A stretch of DNA of 64,000 nucleotides, taken from the NCBI GenBank assembly GCA_910577115.1, contig CAJTMC010000019.1:1-64000 (forward strand). Reading direction: 5' to 3'. The position numbers and the translations under genes are program-made. The first letter of the stretch is position 1. Each line of letters starts with the position of its first letter. The stretch is from an uncultured Lachnospiraceae bacterium (GTDB taxonomy: Bacteria > Bacillota > Clostridia > Lachnospirales > Lachnospiraceae). This document shows, piece by piece, positions 8,794 to 17,117 of the stretch. The notes beneath the pieces are model-generated. The model saw only the letters and a program-made list of their open reading frames with translations, did not search any database and was not told the origin of the DNA.

Positions 8794-8811
8794 ATTAACG
8801 TTCACCCTTTC

Positions 8812-10245
8812 CTAGACCGTTCCATGTTTCTTTGAAGGACGGTCCTCTCTTTTTGTGAATAACATCTCGAATGCGCCAATCACATACTTTCTTGTATCGG
8901 CTGCCTCGATAATCTGGTCTACATAGCCTCTCTTTGCCGCGCCTTGCGCACTTGTCTGAAGCGCTGCATACTCTGCTGCCTTTTCCTTGATGACATCTGC
9001 TCCCTTGCCTTCATACATAATCTTTGCCGCAAGCGTTGCATCCATTGAGCCGATTTCGGCGTCAGGCCATGCAATCGTGATATCTGCACCGATAGCCTTT
9101 GAGTTCATAGCCACATAAGCGCTTCCAAGCGCCTTTCCGATAATCACATTGACCTTCGGAACGGTCGCATTTGCAAAAGCGTATGTAAGCTTTGCCACTG
9201 CAGTTGCAATACCCTTCTCACTGCCCAGTGTCGCCTCATAGCCCTTCACGTTTGTGAGCGACAATACCGGAATATCAAACGCGTCACAGAAGTTAATAAA
9301 ATTCTCCGCCTTGTAGCAGCCCTTCGGTGAAAGTACTGCATCCAATTTTTCGGCAACTTCGCCATTGTCGTCGTAAACTTCCGTACGGTTTGCCACGCAG
9401 CCTACCGTCATGCCGTTTAACTTGATAAAGCCTGTTACCATATCCTTTGCATAGTTTTCTTTGATCTCAAAGAAAACATTGTTGTCTGCAATCTGAGAAA
9501 GTGCAATCGCCGTATCGCCCACACAGTTTGCGATATCCGCACACACTCTGTTGAGGTCATCCGTACAATCATCATCCATCGCATCCTCTTCATTATTGGA
9601 AGGAAGCATTGTAACTAAATCTCTGATTTTTGTGAAAATTGAAGCCTCGTCTGCAACAACATCCACAATGCCGCTCTCGCTGCTCTGGAATGCTGCTGAT
9701 GCCGAATCGCACTTTTCTGTGGTGTTTCCGTCAAGCGCATTGGGAGAATTAACAAAAAGCTTCGCCTTTGTGCCCTCCATAAATGTGAAATCCGTCAGTG
9801 TAGGAATCAGTGCAAGACCACCGCCACAGCTGCCAAAAACAGCAGTAATCTGTGGAATCACGCCTGATGCGAGCGTCTGCTTTAAGTAAATCTCGCCAAA
9901 CGCATTCAGCGCATCGGTTGCCTCCTGAAGTCTCAAACCTGCTGAGTCAATCAGACCAATGACAGGCGCACCTGTTTTCATGGCCAAATCATAAAGGTTT
10001 GTAATCTTTTTTGCATGCATTTCGCCTACGGAACCGTTTAAAACGGCAGCATCCTGGCTATACACATAAACAAGCTTGCCATTAATAACTCCGTAACCGG
10101 TCACAACACCGTCCGAAGGAGTCTCGGCCTGTTTCAGATTGAAGTCTGTCGCTCTTGCAGTGACAAGGGCACCGATTTCAACGAAACTGTTTTCATCAAG
10201 CAAAGATTCAATTCTTTTACTTGCCAGACTTGAAGTAGTACTCAT
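8812..10245 (-). CDS. acyl-CoA carboxyltransferase, MmdA/12S type
   Basis: A crotonase-fold carboxyl transferase of the PccB/MmdA family. It moves CO2 between a malonyl-type CoA ester and biotin. GLIDSAGLRLQEA and FGSCGGGLALIPTL in the N-terminal half and GKALGSAYVAMNS and AWPDAEIGSM in the C-terminal half are the expected CoA and oxyanion-loop regions. At 477 residues it is shorter than typical PccB (~510), with diverged loops, so substrate (methylmalonyl-CoA or malonyl-CoA) is not certain. It is the first gene of the operon, with GGAGG upstream. Carrying this together with an OadA-like enzyme is notable. Confidence 0.87.
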   Translation of the reverse strand: MSTTSSLASKRIESLLDENSFVEIGALVTARATDFNLKQAETPSDGVVTGYGVINGKLVYVYSQDAAVLNGSVGEMHAKKITNLYDLAMKTGAPVIGLIDSAGLRLQEATDALNAFGEIYLKQTLASGVIPQITAVFGSCGGGLALIPTLTDFTFMEGTKAKLFVNSPNALDGNTTEKCDSASAAFQSSESGIVDVVADEASIFTKIRDLVTMLPSNNEEDAMDDDCTDDLNRVCADIANCVGDTAIALSQIADNNVFFEIKENYAKDMVTGFIKLNGMTVGCVANRTEVYDDNGEVAEKLDAVLSPKGCYKAENFINFCDAFDIPVLSLTNVKGYEATLGSEKGIATAVAKLTYAFANATVPKVNVIIGKALGSAYVAMNSKAIGADITIAWPDAEIGSMDATLAAKIMYEGKGADVIKEKAAEYAALQTSAQGAAKRGYVDQIIEAADTRKYVIGAFEMLFTKREDRPSKKHGTV

Positions 10246-10295
10246 TTTTTGACCTCCATTTTATATTCATTTTACTTTAATAAAAACTTGTTTTT

Positions 10296-10318
10296 GCAAT
10301 TTTTTATGCAAAAATTGC
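10296..10318. promoter_or_regulatory. 9-bp inverted repeat in the mmdA leader
   Basis: GCAATTTTT and AAAAATTGC flank a 5-base spacer, TATGC. The repeat lies between the predicted -10 box and the mmdA ribosome-binding site, so it would be in the 5' leader. It could be an operator for a dimeric regulator or an mRNA hairpin. The regulator is unknown. Confidence 0.45.
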
Positions 10319-10327
10319 GCTAGCTTG

Positions 10328-10336
10328 AGTATAACA
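10328..10336 (-). promoter_or_regulatory. candidate extended -10 promoter of the decarboxylase operon
   Basis: On the minus strand TGTTATACT reads as an extended -10 (TGn-TATACT) about 80 bases upstream of the mmdA ATG. No good -35 box is visible 16-18 bases further up, so the assignment relies on the extended -10 alone. Confidence 0.4.
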
Positions 10337-10404
10337 TATAATATTCTTCTCGCCTAGTGAAATTTTACAAAATTTTTTATTTTTACAACCAAGCTCCTTT
10401 CAAA

Positions 10405-10461
10405 GTCTGCAAGTTTGGGCCGTATTCGCAAACTTACCGGTTGAAAATTTTAATTTTCAGG
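10405..10461. repeat. dispersed hairpin repeat, copy C
   Basis: Lies between dacF and the mmdA promoter. AAGTTTG/CAAACTT forms a perfect 7-bp stem around an 11-base loop beginning GGCC. It is followed by ACCGG and a second palindrome, TTGAAAATT/AATTTTCA. It could serve as a weak terminator for dacF, which stops at 10475. It is the best-preserved of the four copies. Confidence 0.55.
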
Positions 10462-10474
10462 CTTTTTACGATTA

Positions 10475-11695
10475 TTATATGCTCCATTTTTCAAATACCA
10501 TTTTAAGACACCATACAAAATCAACTGCCTCTTTTCCCTCCGCGGCAACAAGCTCCACGCGTTTCCATTCTTCGTCTCCAACCTTGTAGCTGATATGTCC
10601 CACGTTCTGCCCTTTACTGACAGGTGCACTCAGTCCCTTTACTTTATGAAGTGTGACTGTAATCTTCTCCTCGCCGTTCATTAAAAGTCCTTCTACGCCG
10701 TAAAACGTATCTTGCGTTTCTGCCGCCTCTACCTGAATTGTTTCTATGCCGCCGATTTGTCCGCTCTTTGCGCCCGTCACCTGAATCTCTGCAAAAGCGC
10801 TTTCGGGTATCACTGCTTCGTCAAAACTTCTATATTGATAATTCGCCAGTCCAAATTCCATAAGCGCGCGCGTATCACTCCACTTATATGTCTTATGATT
10901 TGGCCATCCGCATGCCAAAAGCGCCACTACAAAAGTCCTTCCGTCGCGCTCCAATGCTCCGACATAGCAATATCCTGCCTTGTTTGTAAAGCCTGTTTTC
11001 CCGGAAAGCGCACCTGTCATCATACCCAAAAAGGCGTTATGATTTGTACAGCTAAAACTTCTTTGTCCGGAAGTATCCGAAAAGGAATGAGAAGGTGTTC
11101 TTGTGATTTCAAGAAATTTTTCTTTTTGAGGTGATTTTTTAATACAATAGGACATGACAAGCGCTAAATCCCTTGCCGTAGTAGAATGAAACTTGTCACC
11201 GTCTGTGGCGTCAAGTCCGTTTGGTGTGATGTAATAAGTGTTTTCGCAGCCGATTTCTTCTGCTTTCCGGTTCATAAGCGCGGCAAACCCTTCCACGCTG
11301 CCGCCCACGTGCTCCGCAATCGCCACAGCCGAATCATTATGGGATTCCAGCATCAGGGAATAGACCAAATCCCCAAGCCGATAATTTTCTCCTTCCCTGA
11401 TATTGAGCTGCACATCCGGCATCGACGCCGCGTAAGCCGATACCTCCACCGTATCATCAAGATTTGCATTTTCAAGCGTAACAATCAATGTCATAATTTT
11501 TGTCGTGCTCGCCATTGCCATCTGCTCATAACCGTTTCTCTCATATAAAACACGTCCCGAATCGGCGTCCATAAGTACTGCCGACTTCGCATAAAGCATG
11601 ATCTCGTCCGCATATACATAAGCACCTTCGCACCACCCTGACATTGACATAAAGATACTGACTGCCGCAAGCAGCGCCATAATTTTCTTCCACAT
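10475..11695 (-). CDS. D-alanyl-D-alanine carboxypeptidase (PBP5/DacF family)
   Basis: A serine peptidase that trims the terminal D-Ala from peptidoglycan stem peptides outside the membrane. A signal peptide covers the first ~28 residues. The three active-site motifs are present: STTK (MASTTKIMTLIVTLE, near residue 64), SHN (SLMLESHNDSAV, near residue 116) and KTG (LSGKTGFTNKAG, near residue 235). A C-terminal beta-rich domain follows, and the end (FVWCLKMVFEKWSI) is an amphipathic anchor. The start has GGGAG eight bases upstream. It is about 35% like, but clearly distinct from, the paralogue at 14818-15993 by eye. Confidence 0.92.
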   Translation of the reverse strand: MWKKIMALLAAVSIFMSMSGWCEGAYVYADEIMLYAKSAVLMDADSGRVLYERNGYEQMAMASTTKIMTLIVTLENANLDDTVEVSAYAASMPDVQLNIREGENYRLGDLVYSLMLESHNDSAVAIAEHVGGSVEGFAALMNRKAEEIGCENTYYITPNGLDATDGDKFHSTTARDLALVMSYCIKKSPQKEKFLEITRTPSHSFSDTSGQRSFSCTNHNAFLGMMTGALSGKTGFTNKAGYCYVGALERDGRTFVVALLACGWPNHKTYKWSDTRALMEFGLANYQYRSFDEAVIPESAFAEIQVTGAKSGQIGGIETIQVEAAETQDTFYGVEGLLMNGEEKITVTLHKVKGLSAPVSKGQNVGHISYKVGDEEWKRVELVAAEGKEAVDFVWCLKMVFEKWSI

Positions 11696-11759
11696 ACTGT
11701 TACTCCCTTTTTATAAAAGGTTTCATAAAAATATATTTTGAAAGAAAGGTAATTATGTA

Positions 11760-12389
11760 TTACGCGCCAAGCTTTTTATTTAAATAGGTAATCAGCATAT
11801 CAACACCCGGCATGTTCTCGCCGCCTCTTGGTATAATGATATCCGCATATCGTTTCGATGGTTCCACAAACTCCTCATGCATCGGCTTTACCGTATTGCT
11901 ATACTGCGCAATAATCGACTCAATACTCCTTGCGCGCTCAACCATGTCACGCTTAATCCGTCGTATCAGCCGCTCATCGGCATCTGTATCCACATAGATT
12001 TTAATATCCATCAAATCCCGCAGCCCGCGGTTTTCCAGAATCAAGATACCCTCCATGATAATCACTGTTTTTGGCGCAATTCGAATGGTCTCCTTTGCCC
12101 GATTATGATTGCGGTAATCATAAGTCGGCATGTCGATGTATTCTCCCCTGAGCAATTTTCGCACATCTTCCGCCATCCTTTCCGACTCAAACGAATCCGG
12201 ATGATCATAATTAAGTTTGCACCGCTCCTCAAAAGGCATATCATCATGCGCTTTATAGTAGTTGTCGTGACTAATCACAGCGATATCTTCACCGAAATAT
12301 TCCTGAATCTTCTTGATAATTGTAGTTTTTCCTGACGCCGAACCGCCCGCCACGCCAAGAACACATGTTTTTCTTTCGTTTCCTATCAT
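11760..12389 (-). CDS. udk: uridine kinase
   Basis: A pyrimidine salvage enzyme that phosphorylates uridine and cytidine. The P-loop is GVAGGSASGKTT. Further family motifs are ISHDNYYK, the NYDHPDSFE segment and MPTYDYRNHNR. The C-terminal VEPSKRYADIIIPRGGEN matches Udk. I place the start at the ATG at 12389, six bases after GAGGAGA. The in-frame ATG at 12404 lies upstream of this ribosome-binding site. That gives 209 residues, the usual length. It follows scpB closely and is probably in the scpA-scpB transcript. Confidence 0.94.
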   Translation of the reverse strand: MIGNERKTCVLGVAGGSASGKTTIIKKIQEYFGEDIAVISHDNYYKAHDDMPFEERCKLNYDHPDSFESERMAEDVRKLLRGEYIDMPTYDYRNHNRAKETIRIAPKTVIIMEGILILENRGLRDLMDIKIYVDTDADERLIRRIKRDMVERARSIESIIAQYSNTVKPMHEEFVEPSKRYADIIIPRGGENMPGVDMLITYLNKKLGA

Positions 12390-12410
12390 GCTGTTTCTCC
12401 TCATGCAAAA

Positions 12411-13010
12411 CTAGATCTCAACCTTAACGCCTGCTTCTTCCTCTGCCTGCTTTCTAAAATCTTCCATTTGCTCGGAATTTAAAGTCGGCAAATCACCCAA
12501 GGATTTCACGCCAAAAGTTCTCAAAAATTCCTCCGTCGTCCCAAAAAGGAGCGGCCGTCCGGGCGCATCAAGGCGTCCAAGCTCTTGGATAAGATTAAAT
12601 TCCAACAGTCTGTTTACCGCATGGTCACAACTCACACCCCTGATTTTTTCAATTTCAAGCCTTGTCACAGGCTGCTTGTATGCAATGATGGAGAGCGTCT
12701 CCAAAAGCGTGTCCGACATCACATACTTTCTCGGAGCTTTTGCAACCTTAATCAGATATTCATAAAGTGCCGGCTTTGTGCATAACTGAAATGAATTTTC
12801 AAGCTCTGCGATATAGATTCCGCGGTCGCTCTGTTCATATGCAGCATTCATTTCGGCAATCACTTCGCGGATTTCCTTCTCGTCCATTTCCAAAACATGA
12901 ACAAATTTACTCATTTCCACAGAATCGCCCATCGCAAAAAGAACAGCCTCTATCACTGCCTGTATTTTTTTTTGATCCATTTCCTTTTGTTCTACATTTT
13001 TTTCTTCCAA
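12411..13010 (-). CDS. scpB: segregation and condensation protein B
   Basis: This is the winged-helix subunit of the Smc-ScpA-ScpB condensin complex, which compacts and segregates the chromosome. IQAVIEAVLFAMGD at the N-terminus, TLSIIAYKQPVTRLEIEKIR near residue 110 and LDAPGRPLLFGTTEEFLRTFG are the family signatures. At 199 residues it is typical. It starts with a Lys/Glu-rich leader (MEEKNVEQKEMDQKK) not found in all homologues. It lies 18 bases after scpA in the usual order. Confidence 0.95.
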   Translation of the reverse strand: MEEKNVEQKEMDQKKIQAVIEAVLFAMGDSVEMSKFVHVLEMDEKEIREVIAEMNAAYEQSDRGIYIAELENSFQLCTKPALYEYLIKVAKAPRKYVMSDTLLETLSIIAYKQPVTRLEIEKIRGVSCDHAVNRLLEFNLIQELGRLDAPGRPLLFGTTEEFLRTFGVKSLGDLPTLNSEQMEDFRKQAEEEAGVKVEI

Positions 13011-13028
13011 ATCAAATCCTCATTTCTG

Positions 13029-13778
13029 CTATGCCGCAAGGCTTGATGTAATTATAATGTCTGCAAAAGCCGTCTCCTGCCGAATCGAAATCATTCCCTG
13101 CTTCATCATTTCCAGCACAGCCATAAAGGTCACGATAATTTCCATTTTGCTGCCCTGCTTTTCCAAAAGCCTGCGAAAGCTGAACTGCTTATGGTTTTTC
13201 ACATATTCTTCAATATAGCTTTGTTTCTCCTCAAGATTAATTTCGTCCTTCTCAATCTTTCCAAACCGGCTTCTGATCGGATCAATCTTGTCCTCCTGAC
13301 GACGCATCACAGACTTAAAGATCTCGTTTAATTTTGCAAGATTAACGTCACCGACAAGCGTCTCATAATCAATCGGGGCTTTGTAGTCACGTACCTCTTT
13401 TGGCAGCATAGGCTTTTTATACCATGTTTTTGCCGCATCAACCTGCTTGTCCCGCAGCTCAAATGCCATATACTTATACATCTTATATTCCAAAAGTTTT
13501 TGTACAAGCTCTGCTCTGGGATCTTCCTCCTCTCCCTCCTCATTGATTTCCTTGGGCAAAAGCATTCTGCACTTAATATCAAGAAGCGTCGCCGCCATCA
13601 CAAGAAACTCGCTCATCACGTTCATGTCCTGCCGCTGCATGTTTCTGATATAATCAAGATACTGTTCTGTTATTATCACAATAGGAATATCATAAATATC
13701 AATCTTATTTTTTTCAATCAGATACAGCAACAAATCCAGCGGCCCTTCAAAGACCTCCAGTCGCACAGATAAGCTCAT
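13029..13778 (-). CDS. scpA: segregation and condensation protein A
   Basis: This is the kleisin subunit that bridges the Smc heads. The N-terminal FEGPLDLLLYLIEKNKIDIYDIPI is the classic ScpA motif (residues ~10-33; shown here as FEGPLDLLLYLIEKN). The C-terminal winged helix has VTFMAVLEMMKQG. The ATG at 13778 follows GGAGG by eight bases, so the ATG seven codons upstream is not used. This gives 249 residues. It is the first gene of scpA-scpB-udk. Confidence 0.95.
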   Translation of the reverse strand: MSLSVRLEVFEGPLDLLLYLIEKNKIDIYDIPIVIITEQYLDYIRNMQRQDMNVMSEFLVMAATLLDIKCRMLLPKEINEEGEEEDPRAELVQKLLEYKMYKYMAFELRDKQVDAAKTWYKKPMLPKEVRDYKAPIDYETLVGDVNLAKLNEIFKSVMRRQEDKIDPIRSRFGKIEKDEINLEEKQSYIEEYVKNHKQFSFRRLLEKQGSKMEIIVTFMAVLEMMKQGMISIRQETAFADIIITSSLAA

Positions 13779-13859
13779 ACAAAAAACCTCCAATTCCATC
13801 TAAATCGTTTTTATTTTACATGGAATTGAAGGAAAGTGCAAGGCAAACTGTTATTCGTA

Positions 13860-14708
13860 TTAGCGCGGTTTTAGCGTCACCGCATACAACTGCGCAGGAT
13901 TAAAAAAGCGAAACGGAAGCGTATGGGAACCCATGCCGCGCCCAAGCAGCATGACAGATCCGTCACCCCTGTAAACACCACCGTCATATTTGGGAAACAA
14001 TTTATAGGAGGGCGCTATCACCCCGCCCAAAAACGGGAGCCGCATAATCCCGCCATGAACATGACCGGAAAGCACAAAATCGGCTCCCCATTTTGCATAT
14101 TCGGGAAAATAGTCAGGATTGTGGGCTATCAGTATATTGCATTTCTTTTTGTCTGCTTTTCCGACAGCGTTTTCAAGATAGCCTTCCTCCATTTTTCTCA
14201 GTTTGAAATGCGCAAAGTATTCCAGCGAAAGCTCCAGTCCTGTAATTTTGATATTATATTCCGGAATTTCTGCGCTTTTATTGACAAGCATCACAATATT
14301 TTCATTCTTTAGTTTCTTTTCCAGCAATTCGAACTGATTTCCAAACACATCGTATTGTTCCTTAATCTTTGACTCATGATTTCCAAGACCATAATATATT
14401 TTAAAATCCTGACCAAGTTCTTTCACCAGTTCGATCCCCGGCGTCATATCCTCACCGGCCTTTGATGTCACAAGATCTCCCGCTAAGACAATAAAATCCG
14501 GCTTTATTTTTCGAACCGCCTTGATAAAAGGTGCATTTTTGTTTCCATACACTTTGTTGTGCACATCTGAAATCAACACAAATTTGCATTCCTTCTGCAG
14601 CTTTGGAAGCATAATTTCTTCCTCTACCACCGCAAACCGGTTCCCGTCTATCAGCCCTATCGTGAGAAAAAACACAAAGACCAGCATCAGTATTATCAAA
14701 ATAATCAA
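13860..14708 (-). CDS. membrane-anchored metallophosphoesterase (YkuE/YaeI type)
   Basis: A calcineurin-type phosphoesterase with an N-terminal membrane helix (IILIILMLVFVFFLTIGLI). The dinuclear metal motifs are in order: ISDVHNK near residue 48, LAGDLV near 75, GLGNHES near 108, IAHNPDYF near 195 and LSGHVHGG near 215. Related proteins act on the envelope side, for example on lipid precursors. The substrate here is not known. It is probably monocistronic, from the promoter at 14788, and lies between two cell-wall carboxypeptidase-linked regions. Confidence 0.88.
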   Translation of the reverse strand: MIILIILMLVFVFFLTIGLIDGNRFAVVEEEIMLPKLQKECKFVLISDVHNKVYGNKNAPFIKAVRKIKPDFIVLAGDLVTSKAGEDMTPGIELVKELGQDFKIYYGLGNHESKIKEQYDVFGNQFELLEKKLKNENIVMLVNKSAEIPEYNIKITGLELSLEYFAHFKLRKMEEGYLENAVGKADKKKCNILIAHNPDYFPEYAKWGADFVLSGHVHGGIMRLPFLGGVIAPSYKLFPKYDGGVYRGDGSVMLLGRGMGSHTLPFRFFNPAQLYAVTLKPR

Positions 14709-14787
14709 TATCGTATCCCTTCCTTAAACATTCTGTTGTTTTTCGTTATTATAATCACTGCACGAATATGACATAATATCTGTTGAC

Positions 14788-14796
14788 ATTATATCA
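14788..14796 (-). promoter_or_regulatory. extended -10 promoter of the metallophosphoesterase gene
   Basis: The minus strand shows TGATATAATG, an extended -10 with the full TATAAT. The -35 position (GTGCTT, 17 bases upstream) is weak. It lies in the 109-base gap after the carboxypeptidase gene. Just downstream, GATATAATGTCA is followed by a near-copy, GATATTATGTCA, 15 bases on. Confidence 0.5.
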
Positions 14797-14817
14797 TATT
14801 GTTTGATTACAAGCACC

Positions 14818-15993
14818 CTAAATCAGATACTTCAAAAATATTCGTTTCAGGTAATCAATGAAATATGCCTTTTCCACCGTTTCCGCAGCAATAATCGCTA
14901 CACTTCCGATTTCTTTTTGATCTAATGTATAGACAATTTTTCCGACCTCTGTACCCTCCTTTATCGGAGCCTCAAGTGCCTCCTGATACTTGTAGCTTTT
15001 CTCAATCTTTGAAAAATCTGCCCCTGTCACATCAAGATACCGAAAGACCTCCTTTGGCGTTATCATGATCTCATCGGTCTTTCCTCCCGCTATCTTTAGC
15101 GGCATCAGACGCTCTCTGTTTTCGTCTGTATAAATTCTTGTCATCGCAAATCCATACTCAAGCATGCTCCTTGCCTCAGCAAATCGGATTTTAAAGTCAG
15201 GCGCCCCCATCACCACCGCAATCAGGTCTATTCCCTCTTTGCTCGCCGTCGCACTAAAACAATATTTTGCCGCACTTGTCGAACCGGTTTTTAATCCTGT
15301 TGTCCACTGATATTGCTTTAACAGCTTATTGGTGCTTGACAACGTAAAATTTTTCGATCCCTGTCTTGTTACATGGGTGATGTCCTCCATCCATATGGTT
15401 GTGTAATTATAAATCTGAGGATAACGCGTAATCAGTTCCCTTGACATAATTGCCACGTCTCTTGCCGTAGTATGATGACCACTGTCCGGGCTAAGTCCGC
15501 AGCAGTCAAGAAAGTGTGTGTTTGTCATGCCTAACGCAGCAGCTTTTTCGTTCATTTGATTGACAAACTCTGCCTCGCTGCCTGCAATATATTCCGCAAT
15601 CGCAACAGATGCATCGTTTCCGCTTGCCACAGCAATACATTTGATAAGGGTATCAACTGTCTGTATTTCCCCCTCCTCCAAAAACACCTGAGAACCGCCC
15701 ATTGATTTCGCGTAAGCGCTGGTACTCACCTCATCTTCAAGTTTAATTCTCCCCTTTTCAAGCGCCTCAAACGTCAACAGCAATGTCATAATCTTCGTAA
15801 TGCTCGCAGGACTTCGCACCTCGTCAGGATTTTTCTCAAACAGCACCGTTCCCGTTGATGCCTCCATAAGAATTGCCGACGGAGAACTAAGCGTAAGTGC
15901 CTCTCCATCTGCATATACAGTATTTCCATATAAAAGAGTAACAATCATTGCACATGCAAGCAATTTACAAATAAAACGTTTCCAGCCAATCAT
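14818..15993 (-). CDS. D-alanyl-D-alanine carboxypeptidase (PBP5/DacF family), second paralogue
   Basis: Same architecture as the gene at 10475-11695: signal peptide (residues 1-28), transpeptidase-like domain, C-terminal beta domain and an amphipathic tail. Active-site motifs are SITK (PASITKIMTLLLTFE, near residue 64), SGN (AVASGNDASVAIAEY, near 120) and KTG (TGLKTGSTSAAKYC, near 230). It differs from its paralogue in having SGN where the other has SHN. It probably modifies peptidoglycan during growth or sporulation. GGGG lies four bases before the ATG. Confidence 0.92.
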   Translation of the reverse strand: MIGWKRFICKLLACAMIVTLLYGNTVYADGEALTLSSPSAILMEASTGTVLFEKNPDEVRSPASITKIMTLLLTFEALEKGRIKLEDEVSTSAYAKSMGGSQVFLEEGEIQTVDTLIKCIAVASGNDASVAIAEYIAGSEAEFVNQMNEKAAALGMTNTHFLDCCGLSPDSGHHTTARDVAIMSRELITRYPQIYNYTTIWMEDITHVTRQGSKNFTLSSTNKLLKQYQWTTGLKTGSTSAAKYCFSATASKEGIDLIAVVMGAPDFKIRFAEARSMLEYGFAMTRIYTDENRERLMPLKIAGGKTDEIMITPKEVFRYLDVTGADFSKIEKSYKYQEALEAPIKEGTEVGKIVYTLDQKEIGSVAIIAAETVEKAYFIDYLKRIFLKYLI

Positions 15994-16089
15994 AAAACCC
16001 CATCATCCGTTTTGTTTTCTTATATGAAATTTATGCTTACGCTATCTGTTATATGCATCAAACGATAACACGCTTTGCGCATTGCCTGA

Positions 16090-16120
16090 TTGAAAAATGC
16101 AGGCTTTCACACCTGCATTT
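16090..16120 (-). terminator. intrinsic terminator after the CmpB-like gene
   Basis: A 9-bp stem (AAATGCAGG, 16095-16103, with 16112-16120) has an 8-base loop. On the minus strand it is followed by TTTTTCAATC. It lies 18 bases after the stop of the membrane protein gene. Confidence 0.75.
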
Positions 16121-16137
16121 CTTGATATTGCTTCTAT

Positions 16138-16731
16138 TTATCTTCTAATCAGCTTGTGATAAAACTCCGAGATTTCCTCTCTTGTCTCCTCATTAATCTT
16201 TACCGACATTGCGAAATGATAGCCAAAATCAACTGCTCCCATCACGCAGATGAGCACGATTGTTTTAATCCCCCACTCAAAGGGCCATCGGTCCACAAAG
16301 CTCATCACTTTTTCAAATAAAAAGGTGATGATAATAACTGCGTACAGCCCCCACGCAAGCGTACTTTCAAGGCATACAACACCTTTATAATTACAGAACT
16401 TTTCATTGTAGTCCCACCAAACTTCTCCGAAAAGCTTCATCATCAGCCTTGCTACCAAAAATTCAAAGATTGTTGCAAGCGCTGCGCCGACTATGTAAAG
16501 CATAATCCAATTTTGGGCAAGCGGATGAAGTATAATGTAACCAAGCGTCGCCCCAACACCGTATATGGGACAGAACGGTCCTGTCATAAAGCCTCTGTTT
16601 GTAAGCTTTTTATTGCAAAATGACATATAAATCGACTCGACCATCCAACCTATAATGCTAAATAGAAAAAAACAGGCAATCAAATGATATAAATCATATC
16701 CCGCCAAGTGATACTTATATAACCACATCAC
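16138..16731 (-). CDS. putative ABC-transporter-type membrane protein (CmpB/DUF1113 family)
   Basis: An integral membrane protein of 197 residues with about five helices. The N-terminus FFLFSIIGWMVESIYMSF, then NRGFMTGPFCPIYG, is the hallmark of the PF06541 family, often labelled ABC transporter permease although function is unproven. EFLVARLMMKLFGEVWWDY is also conserved. No ATPase is adjacent. The start is either the GTG at 16731 (seven bases after GAGGAG) or the ATG at 16728. It ends in a charged tail of ~25 residues. Confidence 0.8.
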   Translation of the reverse strand: MMWLYKYHLAGYDLYHLIACFFLFSIIGWMVESIYMSFCNKKLTNRGFMTGPFCPIYGVGATLGYIILHPLAQNWIMLYIVGAALATIFEFLVARLMMKLFGEVWWDYNEKFCNYKGVVCLESTLAWGLYAVIIITFLFEKVMSFVDRWPFEWGIKTIVLICVMGAVDFGYHFAMSVKINEETREEISEFYHKLIRR

Positions 16732-16757
16732 GATTCAACTCCTCATAACAAAGAAAG

Positions 16758-16792
16758 GTAAAAAATCCTTGACAAAACAGCCAAGGATTTTA
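16758..16792 (-). terminator. rpsU terminator
   Basis: AAAATCCTTG and its complement (10 bp) surround a 10-base loop. The minus strand continues with a run of T (GGATTTTTTACC). It sits about 20 bases after the rpsU stop. Confidence 0.85.
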
Positions 16793-16810
16793 CTTTCATA
16801 ACAAAACGAA

Positions 16811-16987
16811 TTAATTATATTTGCGCTTTCTAGCCGCTTCAGACTTCTTCTTACGTTTTACGCTTGGCTTTTCGTAATGCTCTCTTTTACGAATTTCCTG
16901 CTGGATTCCTGCTTTCGCACAGCTTCTCTTAAATCTACGCAAAGCGCTATCCAAAGTCTCGTTTTCTTTTACGATAACATTTGACAT
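16811..16987 (-). CDS. rpsU: 30S ribosomal protein S21
   Basis: A 58-residue basic protein of the small ribosomal subunit. It was found by reading the minus strand: MSNVIVKENETLDSALRRF, then a KRSCAKAG segment and REHYEKPSVKRKKKSEAARKR ending in KYN (no more than fragments quoted). All are S21 signatures. The upstream region has GGAGGGAGG 14 bases from the ATG and AGGTG nearer. It is followed by its own terminator, so it ends a transcript. It lies between alaS and the CmpB-like gene. Confidence 0.95.
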   Translation of the reverse strand: MSNVIVKENETLDSALRRFKRSCAKAGIQQEIRKREHYEKPSVKRKKKSEAARKRKYN

Positions 16988-17117
16988 ACTATCACACCTA
17001 ACCTCCCTCCAGCCCTATTATTGTGTGCAAGACTGTTCGGGTATACTTAATCGCACATTAAAAATTATACCACATATTATGCACACGTCAATAGTTTTTT
17101 GAATATTTTGTTATATT

